In this document: positions 22,716 through 31,590 of the stretch, one piece after another | Layout: the number at the start of each line of letters is the position of its first letter | Position numbering within the stretch: the stretch's first letter is position 1 | Virus record (IMG/VR): IMGVR_UViG_3300032236_001766 | Coordinates: 1 to 34,383 of that record | Strand: one strand, 5' to 3' | Source of the DNA: a virus | Length of the DNA: 34,383 bases | Position numbers and translations under genes: made by a program | Notes under the pieces: model-generated | Seen by the model: only the letters and a program-made list of their open reading frames with translations | Database searches by the model: none | Told to the model about the DNA's origin: nothing

Positions 22716-23275
22716 ATAAAATATCATTAGGCCCAAGTATAAGTTTGTATAAAAATGTAAATATTGATATATATGATATTCTAAAAGAAATAAATGATGA
22801 TTTATGGAAAAATGAAATGGTTGTAAATCAAAATGGAAACAGGGAGCTAGACTTAGATAATAGAAATACAAAGTCTTTAACTATTCCTATTAAACAAAAT
22901 AAAGATATGGATAAAAAAATAAACCTATTGTCAAGTTTAATAAGTGATAAAATTATACCAATAGAAAAAGATTATTTAATTGAAAATGATACAAATTTAA
23001 AATCTCATGATGATTATAAAATATTAAAATATGAAATTGGTGGTAAATTTAATTTGCACAGGGATGACGGTGGAGGTAGGTTTAGAAGAATGTCTTGGGT
23101 TTATTATATAAACGATGATTACGAAGGGGGAGAGCTTTGCTTTCCGACTTTTAACATTGATATAAAACCAGATGCTGGAGATTTAATATTTTTTCCATCA
23201 TCTTATGCATACCCTCATTATGTTAAACCAGTTATTTCTGGAACAAGGTATTCTATAGCTAGTTGGATGAGATAA
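22712..23275 (+). CDS. 2OG-Fe(II) oxygenase 2
   Basis: 187 aa. H116-R-D118 in FNLHRDDGG, distal H169 (YPHYVKPV) and R179 in GTRYSIASWM complete the active site. YYINDDYEGGELCFP and DIKPDAGDLIFFP match the array pattern. It begins at an ATGA overlap with the DUF6065-like gene and ends 3 bp before the next oxygenase, so translation is coupled. The N-terminal region (about 1-100) is divergent and Asp/Asn/Lys-rich, probably the substrate-selecting part. Confidence 0.88.
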   Translation: MNKISLGPSISLYKNVNIDIYDILKEINDDLWKNEMVVNQNGNRELDLDNRNTKSLTIPIKQNKDMDKKINLLSSLISDKIIPIEKDYLIENDTNLKSHDDYKILKYEIGGKFNLHRDDGGGRFRRMSWVYYINDDYEGGELCFPTFNIDIKPDAGDLIFFPSSYAYPHYVKPVISGTRYSIASWMR

Positions 23276-23278
23276 GAT

Positions 23279-23770
23279 ATGAATGAAATTTTAATTGTTG
23301 ATGATTTTTTAACAAAAGAAGAATGTGATATTTTAATTAATGAAATTAATAATTCAGATTTAAATCTTTGGGACATAAGATCAGATGGAAAAGATATGGC
23401 TACTTTAAAATTAAAAAATCATAAAATCTTAATAAATATATATAATAGATTAAATAGCTATTTTGATTCAAGTTTTAAATTACAAATGATCAGGGTAGCA
23501 CATAGGACAACTACAAATACAATTTGGGATGCACATTCTGATGAAGAAGGCGGGTCAGAAATTAAATATGGAATTGTTATATACCTAAATGATAATTTTA
23601 TTGATGGAGAATTAAACTATATTAATTTGGGAATTAAATATAAACCTAAATTGGGATCTATGGTAATTCATCCAGCAGATCAGGAATACAAGCATGTTGT
23701 AGAAAAAGTATCTTCAGGCATTAGGTATACTCTTACCAGCTTTGCAAGAGCCTTAGAAGATATGATATAA
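23279..23770 (+). CDS. 2OG-Fe(II) oxygenase 3 (short form)
   Basis: At 163 aa it is the shortest member. It opens ILIVDDFLTKEECDILINEI, the classic P4H first strand and helix. H86-S-D88 (DAHSDEEGG), H139 (YKHVVEKV) and R149 (GIRYTLTSF) form the active site. The central strand reads YLNDNFIDGELNYI rather than DDYEGGE, so it is off the main lineage. In build it is closest to the leftward oxygenase at 2377 (EEGGSEIKYG against GEGSDIKYG). The stop overlaps the extended -10 of the next gene. Confidence 0.87.
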   Translation: MNEILIVDDFLTKEECDILINEINNSDLNLWDIRSDGKDMATLKLKNHKILINIYNRLNSYFDSSFKLQMIRVAHRTTTNTIWDAHSDEEGGSEIKYGIVIYLNDNFIDGELNYINLGIKYKPKLGSMVIHPADQEYKHVVEKVSSGIRYTLTSFARALEDMI

Positions 23771-23771
23771 T
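23763..23771 (+). promoter_or_regulatory. Extended -10 promoter inside the array (TGATATAAT)
   Basis: TG-A-TATAAT overlaps the stop of the gene at 23279; SD AAAGGAG follows, 5 nt before the ATG at 23788. It splits the array into at least two transcription units. Confidence 0.55.
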
Positions 23772-23787
23772 AAAAAAAAGGAGAAAA

Positions 23788-24459
23788 ATGCTTCAGAATG
23801 CAGAATATTTATACCCAGGCATTATGGTATATAGAGATGTCTTTAAAAAAGATATGGACATAATTAATAGATTAGAAACTAATTTATCTAGTTCGGATGT
23901 AGATAATAGATGGTCTGTTGCAAGAACTGGTTATTCAATTACAGATAAATCATATAGGGATTGTTTTGATTATAAAATTAAAAAAAATGATAATGATGAT
24001 TCTAAAAAAAGTAAAAACAGAATAGAGTTAGAAAAGCTTTGGCAAGAATGCAAAGATGTTCAAATAGACCCCATAGAAGATTATAGAACTATGTTTGGAG
24101 TAGCCCCATTAAATTATTGGGAAGCTTTTAATTTTATTAAATACGGAAAAGATCAACACTTTCAAGTTCATTCGGACCACGGATATTCCTATATAGCTGT
24201 TCTTTCAGCAGTTGGCTATATTAATGATGACTACGAAGGTGGAGAATTATATTTTGATAAGTTTGATTTAAAAATTAAGCCAAAAGCTGGAGATTTATAC
24301 CTATTCCCATCTGCATTTGTTTATTCACATGCTGCTATGCCAGTCCAATCAGGAACAAAATATTCAATAGTAACCATGTTAGATTATTTTGAGGCAGCAC
24401 ATACACCAGAATATAGGGAGATGGAAAAAAGATATGCTGATTCATACTCTTTAAAATAA
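23788..24459 (+). CDS. 2OG-Fe(II) oxygenase 4
   Basis: 223 aa with H128-S-D130 (VHSDHGY), H181 (YSHAAMPV) and K191 (GTKYSIVTML). NYWEAFNFIKYGKDQHFQ and YINDDYEGGELYF make it a near twin of array member 1, including Lys in place of Arg. It has the best Shine-Dalgarno in the array (AAAGGAG) and its own promoter. Like member 1 it is followed by a DUF6065-like gene, which suggests a block duplication. Confidence 0.88.
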   Translation: MLQNAEYLYPGIMVYRDVFKKDMDIINRLETNLSSSDVDNRWSVARTGYSITDKSYRDCFDYKIKKNDNDDSKKSKNRIELEKLWQECKDVQIDPIEDYRTMFGVAPLNYWEAFNFIKYGKDQHFQVHSDHGYSYIAVLSAVGYINDDYEGGELYFDKFDLKIKPKAGDLYLFPSAFVYSHAAMPVQSGTKYSIVTMLDYFEAAHTPEYREMEKRYADSYSLK

Positions 24460-24462
24460 AAA

Positions 24463-25152
24463 ATGTATAATTTGACTGCGTATAGAATGCCAAATGGAGC
24501 AATAATAAATCAATCTCCAGTAAAAAGAGACTGGATGGATAATACCCATGATAAACATGCATATCAATGTTTTCCACTTTCACTTACAAATTCTTTAGGC
24601 TGGTCAATATCATATCCAAAAGATATATCATTTGTGCTAGAATCAAAAGCTGGTAATCCAAAAGGTATGGTAACAGTTTTAGAAGGACATGAGTTCTGTA
24701 GCAACTCCAGAATGAATTCAACAATAAGTTTTAAAACTGGCATAAATATATCAACAGATGAAAATGTTACATGTTTAATTATGCCAGTTCCCAATCAATT
24801 TATTGATGGTGCTCAGTGTTTTACTACTCTTTTATCAACATCATTTTTTAATAATGATTTGCCTATAGTTTGGATGGTTACAAAAATGGATCAAATTATT
24901 ACAATAAAAGCTGGAGCACCAGTTGCCTCAATAATTCCAGTTTCTTTATCAGAAATAAATAACTCTGAAATTACTATAAAACCAATGAAAGAAAAAGTAG
25001 ACTTATTTAATGGAAAAGAATATTTTGAAGCAACAAAAAAAATAACATCTTTAGGGAAATGGACAAATTTTTATAGAAATGCAACTGATCACTTGGGAAA
25101 TAAAATTGGAATTCATGAAGCAAAATCTTTAAGGTTTAAAGTTAATGAATAA
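24463..25152 (+). CDS. DUF6065-like protein B (229 aa)
   Basis: The opening SPVKRDWMDNTHDKHAYQCF, then PLSLTNSLGWSI, is the recognisable DUF6065 N-terminus. Next come FCSNSRMNSTISFKTGINI, a strand pair (CLIMPVPNQFIDGAQCF) and IKAGAPVASIIPVSL near residue 150, where DUF6065 proteins have their 'GEPF' strand. It is more distant from the two other DUF-like proteins. No enzyme motif is evident. The 8-nt overlap with the next gene implies coupled synthesis with protein C. Confidence 0.68.
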   Translation: MYNLTAYRMPNGAIINQSPVKRDWMDNTHDKHAYQCFPLSLTNSLGWSISYPKDISFVLESKAGNPKGMVTVLEGHEFCSNSRMNSTISFKTGINISTDENVTCLIMPVPNQFIDGAQCFTTLLSTSFFNNDLPIVWMVTKMDQIITIKAGAPVASIIPVSLSEINNSEITIKPMKEKVDLFNGKEYFEATKKITSLGKWTNFYRNATDHLGNKIGIHEAKSLRFKVNE

Positions 25153-25870
25153 TAAAATTATTTTTCATTCAAATAGAATATATAATGCTTTTTTTCAACA
25201 AAATAAGCCAGTACCTTCTGATAAAAAAATGCCAGAATGGTGGAAAAAATCTGAAAGATATTTTATAAATAAAGAAACTGGCGAACCATTTTTTGATTTT
25301 CAAGGAGATAAAGCTTTAACGTTTAAAGCATGTCCAGCATTATTAGATATTTTTAGTGTTGGATATTTTTTAATTACACCTTGCGATATTGAGTTTTTTA
25401 ATGAAGATGGAATAAAAAAAATAAAATTAGATGGTAATTTTTCAGATTTTTGTGCACCAAGAATAGAAATGCCAGGATTAGAAGTTCCCAAAGGCTACTT
25501 AAAAGATCATTTTAGATGGTATCCAAATTGGTCTCCAGAGCTTCCAGAAGGGTATAGTGCATTATACATAAATCCTATAAATAGGTTTGATCTACCGTTC
25601 ATATCTATGTCTGGTATAATAGATAATGATAAAACTAATACTCCAGGGTTTATTCCGTTTTTTGTAAGAGAGGATTTTGAGGGTGTTATTCCAGCAGGGA
25701 CTCCATATTTACAAATCATTCCGTTTAAAAGAGAAAACTGGGATTCAGAATTTAAATATCACGATAGTGAGAGTATAAGGTTGAGACAAGTTAAATCAGC
25801 AGAAATTTTTAGAATAAAAGGCGGAGGGGGATATAAAAAACATGTCTGGTCAAGAAAAGAATACAAATGA
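25145..25870 (+). CDS. DUF6065-like protein C (241 aa)
   Basis: Paralogue of protein A (21972): MPEWWKKSERYFINKETGEP, FKACPALLDIFSVGYFLITP, YSALYINPINRFDLPF, SGIIDNDKTNTPGF and AGTPYLQIIPFKRENW line up in order. Similarity runs the full length, so duplication of a whole gene is likely. The C-terminal VWSRKEYK matches FWNRKDYK in protein A. The next gene starts within its last 29 nt. Confidence 0.68.
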   Translation: MNNKIIFHSNRIYNAFFQQNKPVPSDKKMPEWWKKSERYFINKETGEPFFDFQGDKALTFKACPALLDIFSVGYFLITPCDIEFFNEDGIKKIKLDGNFSDFCAPRIEMPGLEVPKGYLKDHFRWYPNWSPELPEGYSALYINPINRFDLPFISMSGIIDNDKTNTPGFIPFFVREDFEGVIPAGTPYLQIIPFKRENWDSEFKYHDSESIRLRQVKSAEIFRIKGGGGYKKHVWSRKEYK

Positions 25871-26543
25871 AAAGGGTTTTTATATAAACTCAGAAGAAGT
25901 AAGAACTATGGCAAAATCAATAACCCCTTCTGGGCATTTTGGTATTTCTGCAGACATGATACAAGAAGTAGAAGATGCAGTAACCCCAGAAGAACAAGAA
26001 TATCTTTTAAATTTTGCAAAAAATAATCAAGTATGGGATGTTACAGAAAACAACTATAATGAAAATGGAACTTTAATTTATGGTGCAAATATTTGGAAAG
26101 ATAGGGTTGCATCATATAGAAATTTACAACAAAATGATCCAAAAGTAGTAGAAATTCTTTCTGCAATAGTAGAACGCTTGAGGTTAAAGATAGAAGATTT
26201 TTATAATGTAAAAGTAACTGCTTCAGGCCCAGCCGTAGTCCGTTGGCCATTAGGTACTCATCAACATCCACATGCTGACAAAGAAATGCATGATGGACCA
26301 GATGCAGGTAAGCCAAATAATTTTCCATGGTATGACTTGGGAACAGTATTTTATTTAAACGACGATTACGAGGGCGGGGAATTGTTTTTTCCCTTGCAAG
26401 GAATAAAGTTTAAACCTAAAGCAAGAGCTGCTTATTTTTTCCCAGGAGATAAAAATTATATACATGGAGTAACACCAGTATTAAGTAATTGTAGATATAC
26501 TGCTCCATTTTTCTGGACAATAAAAGAATTGGATGTAAAATAA
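25842..26543 (+). CDS. 2OG-Fe(II) oxygenase 5
   Basis: H144-A-D146 within a His-rich THQHPHADKEMH, distal H208 (YIHGVTPV) and R218 (NCRYTAPFFW). YLNDDYEGGELFFP and IKFKPKARAAYFFPGD follow the array pattern. The insertion between the first His and the core strand (MHDGPDAGKPNNFPWYDLG) is longer than in members 1-4. The first ATG lies inside the preceding gene. A later ATG at 25908 (MAKSITPSGHFG) is an equally possible start, giving 211 aa. Confidence 0.85.
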   Translation: MSGQEKNTNEKGFYINSEEVRTMAKSITPSGHFGISADMIQEVEDAVTPEEQEYLLNFAKNNQVWDVTENNYNENGTLIYGANIWKDRVASYRNLQQNDPKVVEILSAIVERLRLKIEDFYNVKVTASGPAVVRWPLGTHQHPHADKEMHDGPDAGKPNNFPWYDLGTVFYLNDDYEGGELFFPLQGIKFKPKARAAYFFPGDKNYIHGVTPVLSNCRYTAPFFWTIKELDVK

Positions 26544-27317
26544 TTGGATAATAATATTGAATTTGTTGAACTTTTACCAAAAGTTTTGATTTATAAAAAT
26601 TTATTACCAAATTCAAAAGAACTTGTAGAAATAATTAAAGATTCAGAAAAAAATTCAGATGGAAAATATTTTTTACAAAAATGGACTCCATGGAGTGTTT
26701 TTGGAACATATACTCAAGACAAACATGATGACTCGTACCCAAGAGAATTTGGTGAGATGTATGATAAAGAAAAATATCTTTCTGATTCAATAAAAAACGC
26801 ATATAATATTGCGTATTCAGATTATATAAAAAGATTTGACATAACGCTTCCTCCAGATTGCGTTTTAACAAGTTCATCATATTCTAAATATAATCCAAAT
26901 TTTGATCCAATGAAAAATGATCTTACTATGCAATATCATACAGACTATATTATGTCTGAAGCAGAAATGCCAGGTCCAAAATTTTTCTTAACATGCACAA
27001 CGTATTTAAATGATGACTACGAAGGCGGGGATATTGAGTTTTATGTTGATGGAGAATATTATCCGTATAAACCAGTCTCTGGGGACATTTTAGTATTTCC
27101 TTCAGGAGCACCGTACTACCATGGAGTTAGAACAATAAAAGGCGGAGAAAAGTTCTTTATAAGAGCTTTTATGCAATATTATTTTGATGGCACACCAGAA
27201 TGGTTATGGAAGCAAAGATATTATGGTGCACATAGGTGGGCAAAAATGGAGCAAGAACGTATTGAAAAAGAAAATCCAAAAAACATGATATACACAGATA
27301 GGAAAAAAACTCAATGA
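26544..27317 (+). CDS. 2OG-Fe(II) oxygenase 6
   Basis: 257 aa, starting at a TTG immediately after the previous stop; no early ATG exists. H132-T-D134 (YHTDYIMSEAE), H193 (YYHGVRTI) and K203 (GEKFFIRAF) are the ligands. The core strand is YLNDDYEGGDIEF. KWTPWSVFGTY in the N-terminal part resembles KWLPWTASDSN in member 8, so the two form a subgroup. An extra 45-residue Arg/Lys/Glu tail (QRYYGAHRWAKMEQERIEKE) could bind a partner or polymer. Confidence 0.85.
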   Translation: MDNNIEFVELLPKVLIYKNLLPNSKELVEIIKDSEKNSDGKYFLQKWTPWSVFGTYTQDKHDDSYPREFGEMYDKEKYLSDSIKNAYNIAYSDYIKRFDITLPPDCVLTSSSYSKYNPNFDPMKNDLTMQYHTDYIMSEAEMPGPKFFLTCTTYLNDDYEGGDIEFYVDGEYYPYKPVSGDILVFPSGAPYYHGVRTIKGGEKFFIRAFMQYYFDGTPEWLWKQRYYGAHRWAKMEQERIEKENPKNMIYTDRKKTQ

Positions 27318-28012
27318 AAATAAAATCTTTAAAAGATGATTTTTTTTATGTTGAAAATTTTATAACACCAGAAGAGTGTCAATCAATAATAAATTATTTG
27401 GAATGGCAAGTTCAAAATAAAATATTAGAGTGGAATCAGATTTCTTTTTATGGTTCTATGGCAATGGGTTATTGGCCTTACGATGAAAATTTAAAATATT
27501 TTAATTTAGACAAAAATTATTTTAATAATTTAAAAGAAAAAATTAAAAAAATATCTGAAGAAGCACTAGGCATAGAACTTTCTGAAGTAAGTTATCATGC
27601 ACAAAAATGGGTTGATGGAGCTTTTGCAGGTTACCATTCAGATAATTCTGATGAAAATGGAAACCCAACAGCTTTTGAAAGAAGTAAATATGCAGTCTTT
27701 TTATATCTAAACGATAATTTTGATGGTGGTAGTTTAAAGTTTAAAAACTATGATATTGATTTAAAACCTAAAACTGGATTAATTGCTATATTTGCTGGAG
27801 GTCATGGAAACGAACATATGGTAACAACAATATCTGGTGGATCAAGATACACTGTAGGTTCATTTTGGGATGATGCAAAGTCTGAATATTCTGATGAAAA
27901 AAGAAAAGCTTGGGCAGATGAACTTGCAAAAGTTCGTGCTGATCAAGAAATAATGTATAAAAATTGGGAAAAGATGGAAGAGTTGGGATCAAAACCAACC
28001 TTGTCAGAATAA
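27314..28012 (+). CDS. 2OG-Fe(II) oxygenase 7
   Basis: 232 aa, ATGA-coupled to member 6. It opens with DFFYVENFITPEECQSIINY. H108-S-D110 (YHSDNSDENG), H168 (GNEHMVTTI) and R178 (GSRYTVGSFW) give the active site. The core strand is changed to YLNDNFDGGSLKF. The C-terminal helix (SDEKRKAWADELAKVRADQE) has no counterpart in members 1-4. It is one of the most diverged array members. Confidence 0.86.
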   Translation: MKIKSLKDDFFYVENFITPEECQSIINYLEWQVQNKILEWNQISFYGSMAMGYWPYDENLKYFNLDKNYFNNLKEKIKKISEEALGIELSEVSYHAQKWVDGAFAGYHSDNSDENGNPTAFERSKYAVFLYLNDNFDGGSLKFKNYDIDLKPKTGLIAIFAGGHGNEHMVTTISGGSRYTVGSFWDDAKSEYSDEKRKAWADELAKVRADQEIMYKNWEKMEELGSKPTLSE

Positions 28013-28014
28013 AA

Positions 28015-28650
28015 ATGAATTCTATAGATAAAGATGTTTTTATTGCAGATCATAAAAATGATAAAATTTTTTATTGGAAAAATGTTATTTCCAATCCTTC
28101 AAAAATTTTAGAAGACATAGATCGTTTAGAAAAAGATGAAAGTTCTTATATTAAAATTGAAAAATGGTTACCTTGGACAGCAAGTGATAGTAATTCAAAT
28201 ATATATGGAGATTTAAAAACATTTTATCCACAAAATATTTACGCTCAAACAATTAATCAACAGAATGATATTGATGCATACAACATTATTAATAACTGTG
28301 CAATTGCTTTCAATATGTGCTTTAGCCTTTATTTTAAAGAGCATGGAATAAATATAGAAAATTATAATATTGAGTATAATTGGTTAGTTTTAAAAAGATG
28401 GAATATTGGGTCTAAAATGGGACCTCATTTTGATGGTAGCTATGGTAAAGAAAATAAACTAGAGTTTACAGCAATATTATATTTTAACGATGATTATGAA
28501 GGCGGAGAACTTTATTTTAATGATCAAAATATATTGTTAAAACCAGAAGCGGGAAGCATGGTTGTTTTTCCAGGCTCTTTTACACATGAAGTAAAAGAAA
28601 TAAAGGGCAATTATAGATATATGATGAGTATATCTGCTTATAAAAAATAG
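28015..28650 (+). CDS. 2OG-Fe(II) oxygenase 8
   Basis: I start at the ATG at 28015, directly after the previous stop; an upstream TTG in the previous gene is less likely. The protein is 211 aa with H138-F-D140 (PHFDGSYG), H191 (THEVKEI) and R201 (NYRYMMSIS). YFNDDYEGGELYF and LLKPEAGSMVVFPG follow. It groups with member 6 through KWLPW. GCGGGA at 28549 encodes Ala-Gly in a strand near the active site. Confidence 0.87.
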   Translation: MNSIDKDVFIADHKNDKIFYWKNVISNPSKILEDIDRLEKDESSYIKIEKWLPWTASDSNSNIYGDLKTFYPQNIYAQTINQQNDIDAYNIINNCAIAFNMCFSLYFKEHGINIENYNIEYNWLVLKRWNIGSKMGPHFDGSYGKENKLEFTAILYFNDDYEGGELYFNDQNILLKPEAGSMVVFPGSFTHEVKEIKGNYRYMMSISAYKK

Positions 28651-28661
28651 TTGTTTTTTTA

Positions 28662-28670
28662 TGGTATAAT
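28662..28670 (+). promoter_or_regulatory. Extended -10 promoter (TGGTATAAT) before the last oxygenase
   Basis: TG-G-TATAAT in the 45-bp gap before the gene at 28696. SD AGGGGGC follows. It is the only real gap in the 21326-29541 array. Confidence 0.6.
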
Positions 28671-28695
28671 TAATTTATAATAAATAGGGGGCAAT

Positions 28696-29541
28696 ATGTT
28701 GTTTTACGATAGAGCAGACTGTATTAATCCGTCACCATATATTGATGAATATGGAACTAAAAGTGGTATTTTTATAATTAAAAATGCAGTTCCTAAAGAA
28801 TTAATTGAAAAAATTGAAAAACAATTGAAGGCAATGCCCGAAGAATTAAATAAGTTTGATCAAACATTAATAAACTGGTATAGTGAAAAAGTAATATACG
28901 GCATAGATGGAACAATGGATCTTTGGGAACTTGTCAGTGAATTAATTGGACCAGAATGGGTTACACACCCAAATGTAAGCTATATACGTGTGCAACCTGG
29001 TGATAATGGAATGTTTATTCACTCAGATAGTCCAGGAAAAGGTGCCTGTCATTTATTGTCTCAAGCAGACAGATGGAACACATGTTGTTTATTAGATTAC
29101 GGTCTATGTGTCTATCTTGGAGATTATGAAGGAGGAGAAATATTTTATCCATCAATTAATCCAGATGGAACAATAAAGTCACAGGGTAATTCTCAAGAGG
29201 GTTGTTTTGAATATAAGCCTGAAAAAGGAGATATAGTTATACATAGTGCTTTTGAACCTTATTCGCATGGGGTAAGAGAAGTAAAATCTGGGACAAGATT
29301 TGTTTTTTCAAACTTTGTTTTAAAAGCTAAAGATAACCCAGGAACATTTTATAATTATGGAACTCAAGAATATAAAGATCAAATAGGCGATAAAAGCCCT
29401 GAAAAGATAGATATTTGGCATACACCATTAAAAGAAAATCCTCAGTTTACACAAGAAAAAATAAAGATTTATCAAGAATCTGGTCTTGAGGGCGAAGATT
29501 TGGCCAAAGAATTCTTTAGTGATATGGTTGAAGATATATAA
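28696..29541 (+). CDS. 2OG-Fe(II) oxygenase 9 (long form)
   Basis: 281 aa, the longest member. H109-S-D111 (IHSDSPGKGACH), H191 (YSHGVREV) and R201 (GTRFVFSNFVLK) are in order. The core strand is YLGDYEGGEIFYP. A cysteine-rich insert (WNTCCLLDYGLCVY) and a loop containing EGCFEYKPEKGD set it apart. The last 80 residues (NPGTFYNYGTQEYKD and onward) form an extra C-terminal part of unknown role. It has its own promoter, so it may be regulated separately. The gap 29542-29654 that follows holds an AT-rich inverted repeat and the next promoter. Confidence 0.86.
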   Translation: MLFYDRADCINPSPYIDEYGTKSGIFIIKNAVPKELIEKIEKQLKAMPEELNKFDQTLINWYSEKVIYGIDGTMDLWELVSELIGPEWVTHPNVSYIRVQPGDNGMFIHSDSPGKGACHLLSQADRWNTCCLLDYGLCVYLGDYEGGEIFYPSINPDGTIKSQGNSQEGCFEYKPEKGDIVIHSAFEPYSHGVREVKSGTRFVFSNFVLKAKDNPGTFYNYGTQEYKDQIGDKSPEKIDIWHTPLKENPQFTQEKIKIYQESGLEGEDLAKEFFSDMVEDI

Positions 29542-29639
29542 TTAGAAGCAAAATTTGTCTTATAAGTTAAACAAAATTGTTTGTTATTTAACAATTTATG
29601 TTAATTTAATGTTGTTTTTTACGAATTATGGCGGTAAGG

Positions 29640-29648
29640 TGGTAAAAT
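29640..29648 (+). promoter_or_regulatory. Extended -10 (TGGTAAAAT), leaderless
   Basis: TG-G-TAAAAT ends 6 bp before the ATG at 29655, with no Shine-Dalgarno in between, so the mRNA is probably leaderless. It starts the portal operon. Confidence 0.5.
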
Positions 29649-29654
29649 TTAACT

Positions 29655-29993
29655 ATGCCTAGAATGAAAGTAACACCAATAGAAGAAGTAAATTACGGAG
29701 TCTATGTTTGGCAGATGCCAGATGGCTCTATAGTTCGTGATGAAGACGATAATACTTTAAGTATCCCGTCCATAAAAGGCGATATACGTCAGATTCAAAA
29801 ATTAAAGGTAGCTGCCAGAAGCTATGGCCTTGATGAGGGTAAGCCTCTTTTCTTTTCTGGTCATCGTCAAGTTACTGAAGAAGAACTTGAAGAACAAAAA
29901 GCACGGGCGGAGATGGGAATGGTTCCAGACCCACAAGATATGCCTGCAATGCTTGAATATGTAAAAGAAGCAAGAGAGATGGGGTTAGCATAA
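29655..29993 (+). CDS. Conserved pre-portal protein (112 aa)
   Basis: It reads MPRMKVTPIEEVNYGVYVWQ and then MPDGSIVRDEDDN, GDIRQIQKLKVAARSYGL, GHRQVTEEELEEQKARAE. I recognise the general style from actinobacteriophage genomes, where a similar short gene lies just before the portal. That is memory, not a search. It is acidic and soluble, with a beta-rich first half and helices after. The stop is one base from the ATG of the portal gene, so the two are co-translated. A role in head assembly is plausible. Confidence 0.7.
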   Translation: MPRMKVTPIEEVNYGVYVWQMPDGSIVRDEDDNTLSIPSIKGDIRQIQKLKVAARSYGLDEGKPLFFSGHRQVTEEELEEQKARAEMGMVPDPQDMPAMLEYVKEAREMGLA

Positions 29994-29994
29994 T

Positions 29995-31578
29995 ATGGAT
30001 CACAATGTAACTATTATGAATGATGATGAAGGCGAAGATGTATCAATTTTAAGCGATGCTGATTTTGGTTTATTTGCAAAAAGAGAAAAAGGTTTTGATG
30101 ACCCATTTAATTCAACATGGGATGACATCAGAAAGTCAGAAGGTTTAAGTGAAAACTTTAGACGCAAAGCAGCAAGATTAGAAAAGTCTTTTACTGGAAG
30201 ACAAGATGCAAAATCAAAAAAGCTTGACCCACTTGATCTTACAGGATATTCATTATTTCAAATAGTTCAGCCTCCATACAACATGCTTTACCTTTCACAA
30301 CTATATGACGTATCTCCATATCATCACTCAGCAGTTAATGCTAAAGTTGCAAACGTTATTGGACTTGGTTATAAGTTTGAAGAAACATATAAGACTACTT
30401 TAAAGGTAGAAGCTGTTATGGATAAACCAGACAAGCTTGACAAAATTCGTTCAAAAATAGAAGCAGCAAAAGTTGATTTGCGTGACTACATAGAGTCATT
30501 AAATTCAGATGATTCATTTTTAGAAACAATGAAAAAAGTTTATACAGACCTAGAGGCTACAGGAAATGCTTATCTTGAAGTTGGTCGTACAACAATGGGA
30601 AAGATTGGTTACATTGGACATATCCCTTGCACTACTATGCGTATTCGTCGTCACCGTGATGGTTTTGTACAGGTTGTATATAACCGTTATACGTTCTTTA
30701 GAAATTTTGGAGACAAAGAAACTCCTGACCAAATTGGTACAGATCCACAACCAAACGAAGTAATTCATTTTAAAAAGTTTACTCCATCAAATACATATTA
30801 TGGCATTCCAGATATTCTATCTGCAAAAAATGCAGTTGCAGGTGATGAATTTGCCCAACGCTTTAACCTAGACTACTTTGAAAACAAAGCGGTTCCACGT
30901 TATATTATTACGGTTAAAGGTGCAAAGCTTACAGCTGAATCAGAGCGTAAACTTCTTGAATTTTTCCAAACTGGATTAAAGGGTAGAAACCACAGAACAC
31001 TTTATATTCCTCTTCCATCAGATGGAGAGAATGCACGTGTTGAATTTAATATGGAGCCAATTGAGGCGGGAGTTCAAGACTCTTCATTCCATCAATATTC
31101 AGTAGAGAATAGAGATCGTATTCTTATTGCACATAGAGTACCTATCTCAAAAATTGGTATGCCTGCAGATGTATCATTGGCAAATGCTAAAGACGCAGAT
31201 AAAACATTTAAAGAGCAAGTATGTCGTCCTATGCAAGAAGAACTTGAATACAAACTTAATAAAATTATGGTTGAATTTACAGATGCATTCCTGCTTAGAT
31301 TTGAAGAGCTTGCATTAACAGATGAAGAAACACAATCAAGAATTGATGCTGCTTATCTTGTAAATAAAGTTGTTCTTCCAAATGAAGTAAGAACGAGACT
31401 TGGTAAACCACCTATTCAAGGTGGAGACGTGCCGCTAGATCTTAATGCACAAGATGCAGCTGAAACTAAAACAGATGCAAAAGGAACAAGAGTAAGAGAT
31501 AAAGAAAGAAATTTAAATTCGTCTGATAAAATGGGTAGCGGTAGAAACCCACAGGGCGAAGGTAGAAAACAAGACTAA
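29995..31578 (+). CDS. Phage portal protein (PBSX-like family)
   Basis: The 527-aa protein would form the dodecameric portal ring through which DNA is packaged and the tail joined. Typical signatures: DPLDLTGYSLFQIVQPPYNM (about 80-100), then SPYHHSAVNAKVANVIGLGY, then GNAYLEVGRTTMGKIGYIGH and VIHFKKFTPSNTYYGIPDIL. VEFNMEPIEAGVQDSSFHQY and RVPISKIGMP are the later core. The C-terminus (from about 480) is hydrophilic and disordered, rich in Lys, Gly and Asn. Length fits the family. Terminase and capsid genes are not in this window. Confidence 0.92.
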   Translation: MDHNVTIMNDDEGEDVSILSDADFGLFAKREKGFDDPFNSTWDDIRKSEGLSENFRRKAARLEKSFTGRQDAKSKKLDPLDLTGYSLFQIVQPPYNMLYLSQLYDVSPYHHSAVNAKVANVIGLGYKFEETYKTTLKVEAVMDKPDKLDKIRSKIEAAKVDLRDYIESLNSDDSFLETMKKVYTDLEATGNAYLEVGRTTMGKIGYIGHIPCTTMRIRRHRDGFVQVVYNRYTFFRNFGDKETPDQIGTDPQPNEVIHFKKFTPSNTYYGIPDILSAKNAVAGDEFAQRFNLDYFENKAVPRYIITVKGAKLTAESERKLLEFFQTGLKGRNHRTLYIPLPSDGENARVEFNMEPIEAGVQDSSFHQYSVENRDRILIAHRVPISKIGMPADVSLANAKDADKTFKEQVCRPMQEELEYKLNKIMVEFTDAFLLRFEELALTDEETQSRIDAAYLVNKVVLPNEVRTRLGKPPIQGGDVPLDLNAQDAAETKTDAKGTRVRDKERNLNSSDKMGSGRNPQGEGRKQD

Positions 31579-31590
31579 AGGAGAAATAAA

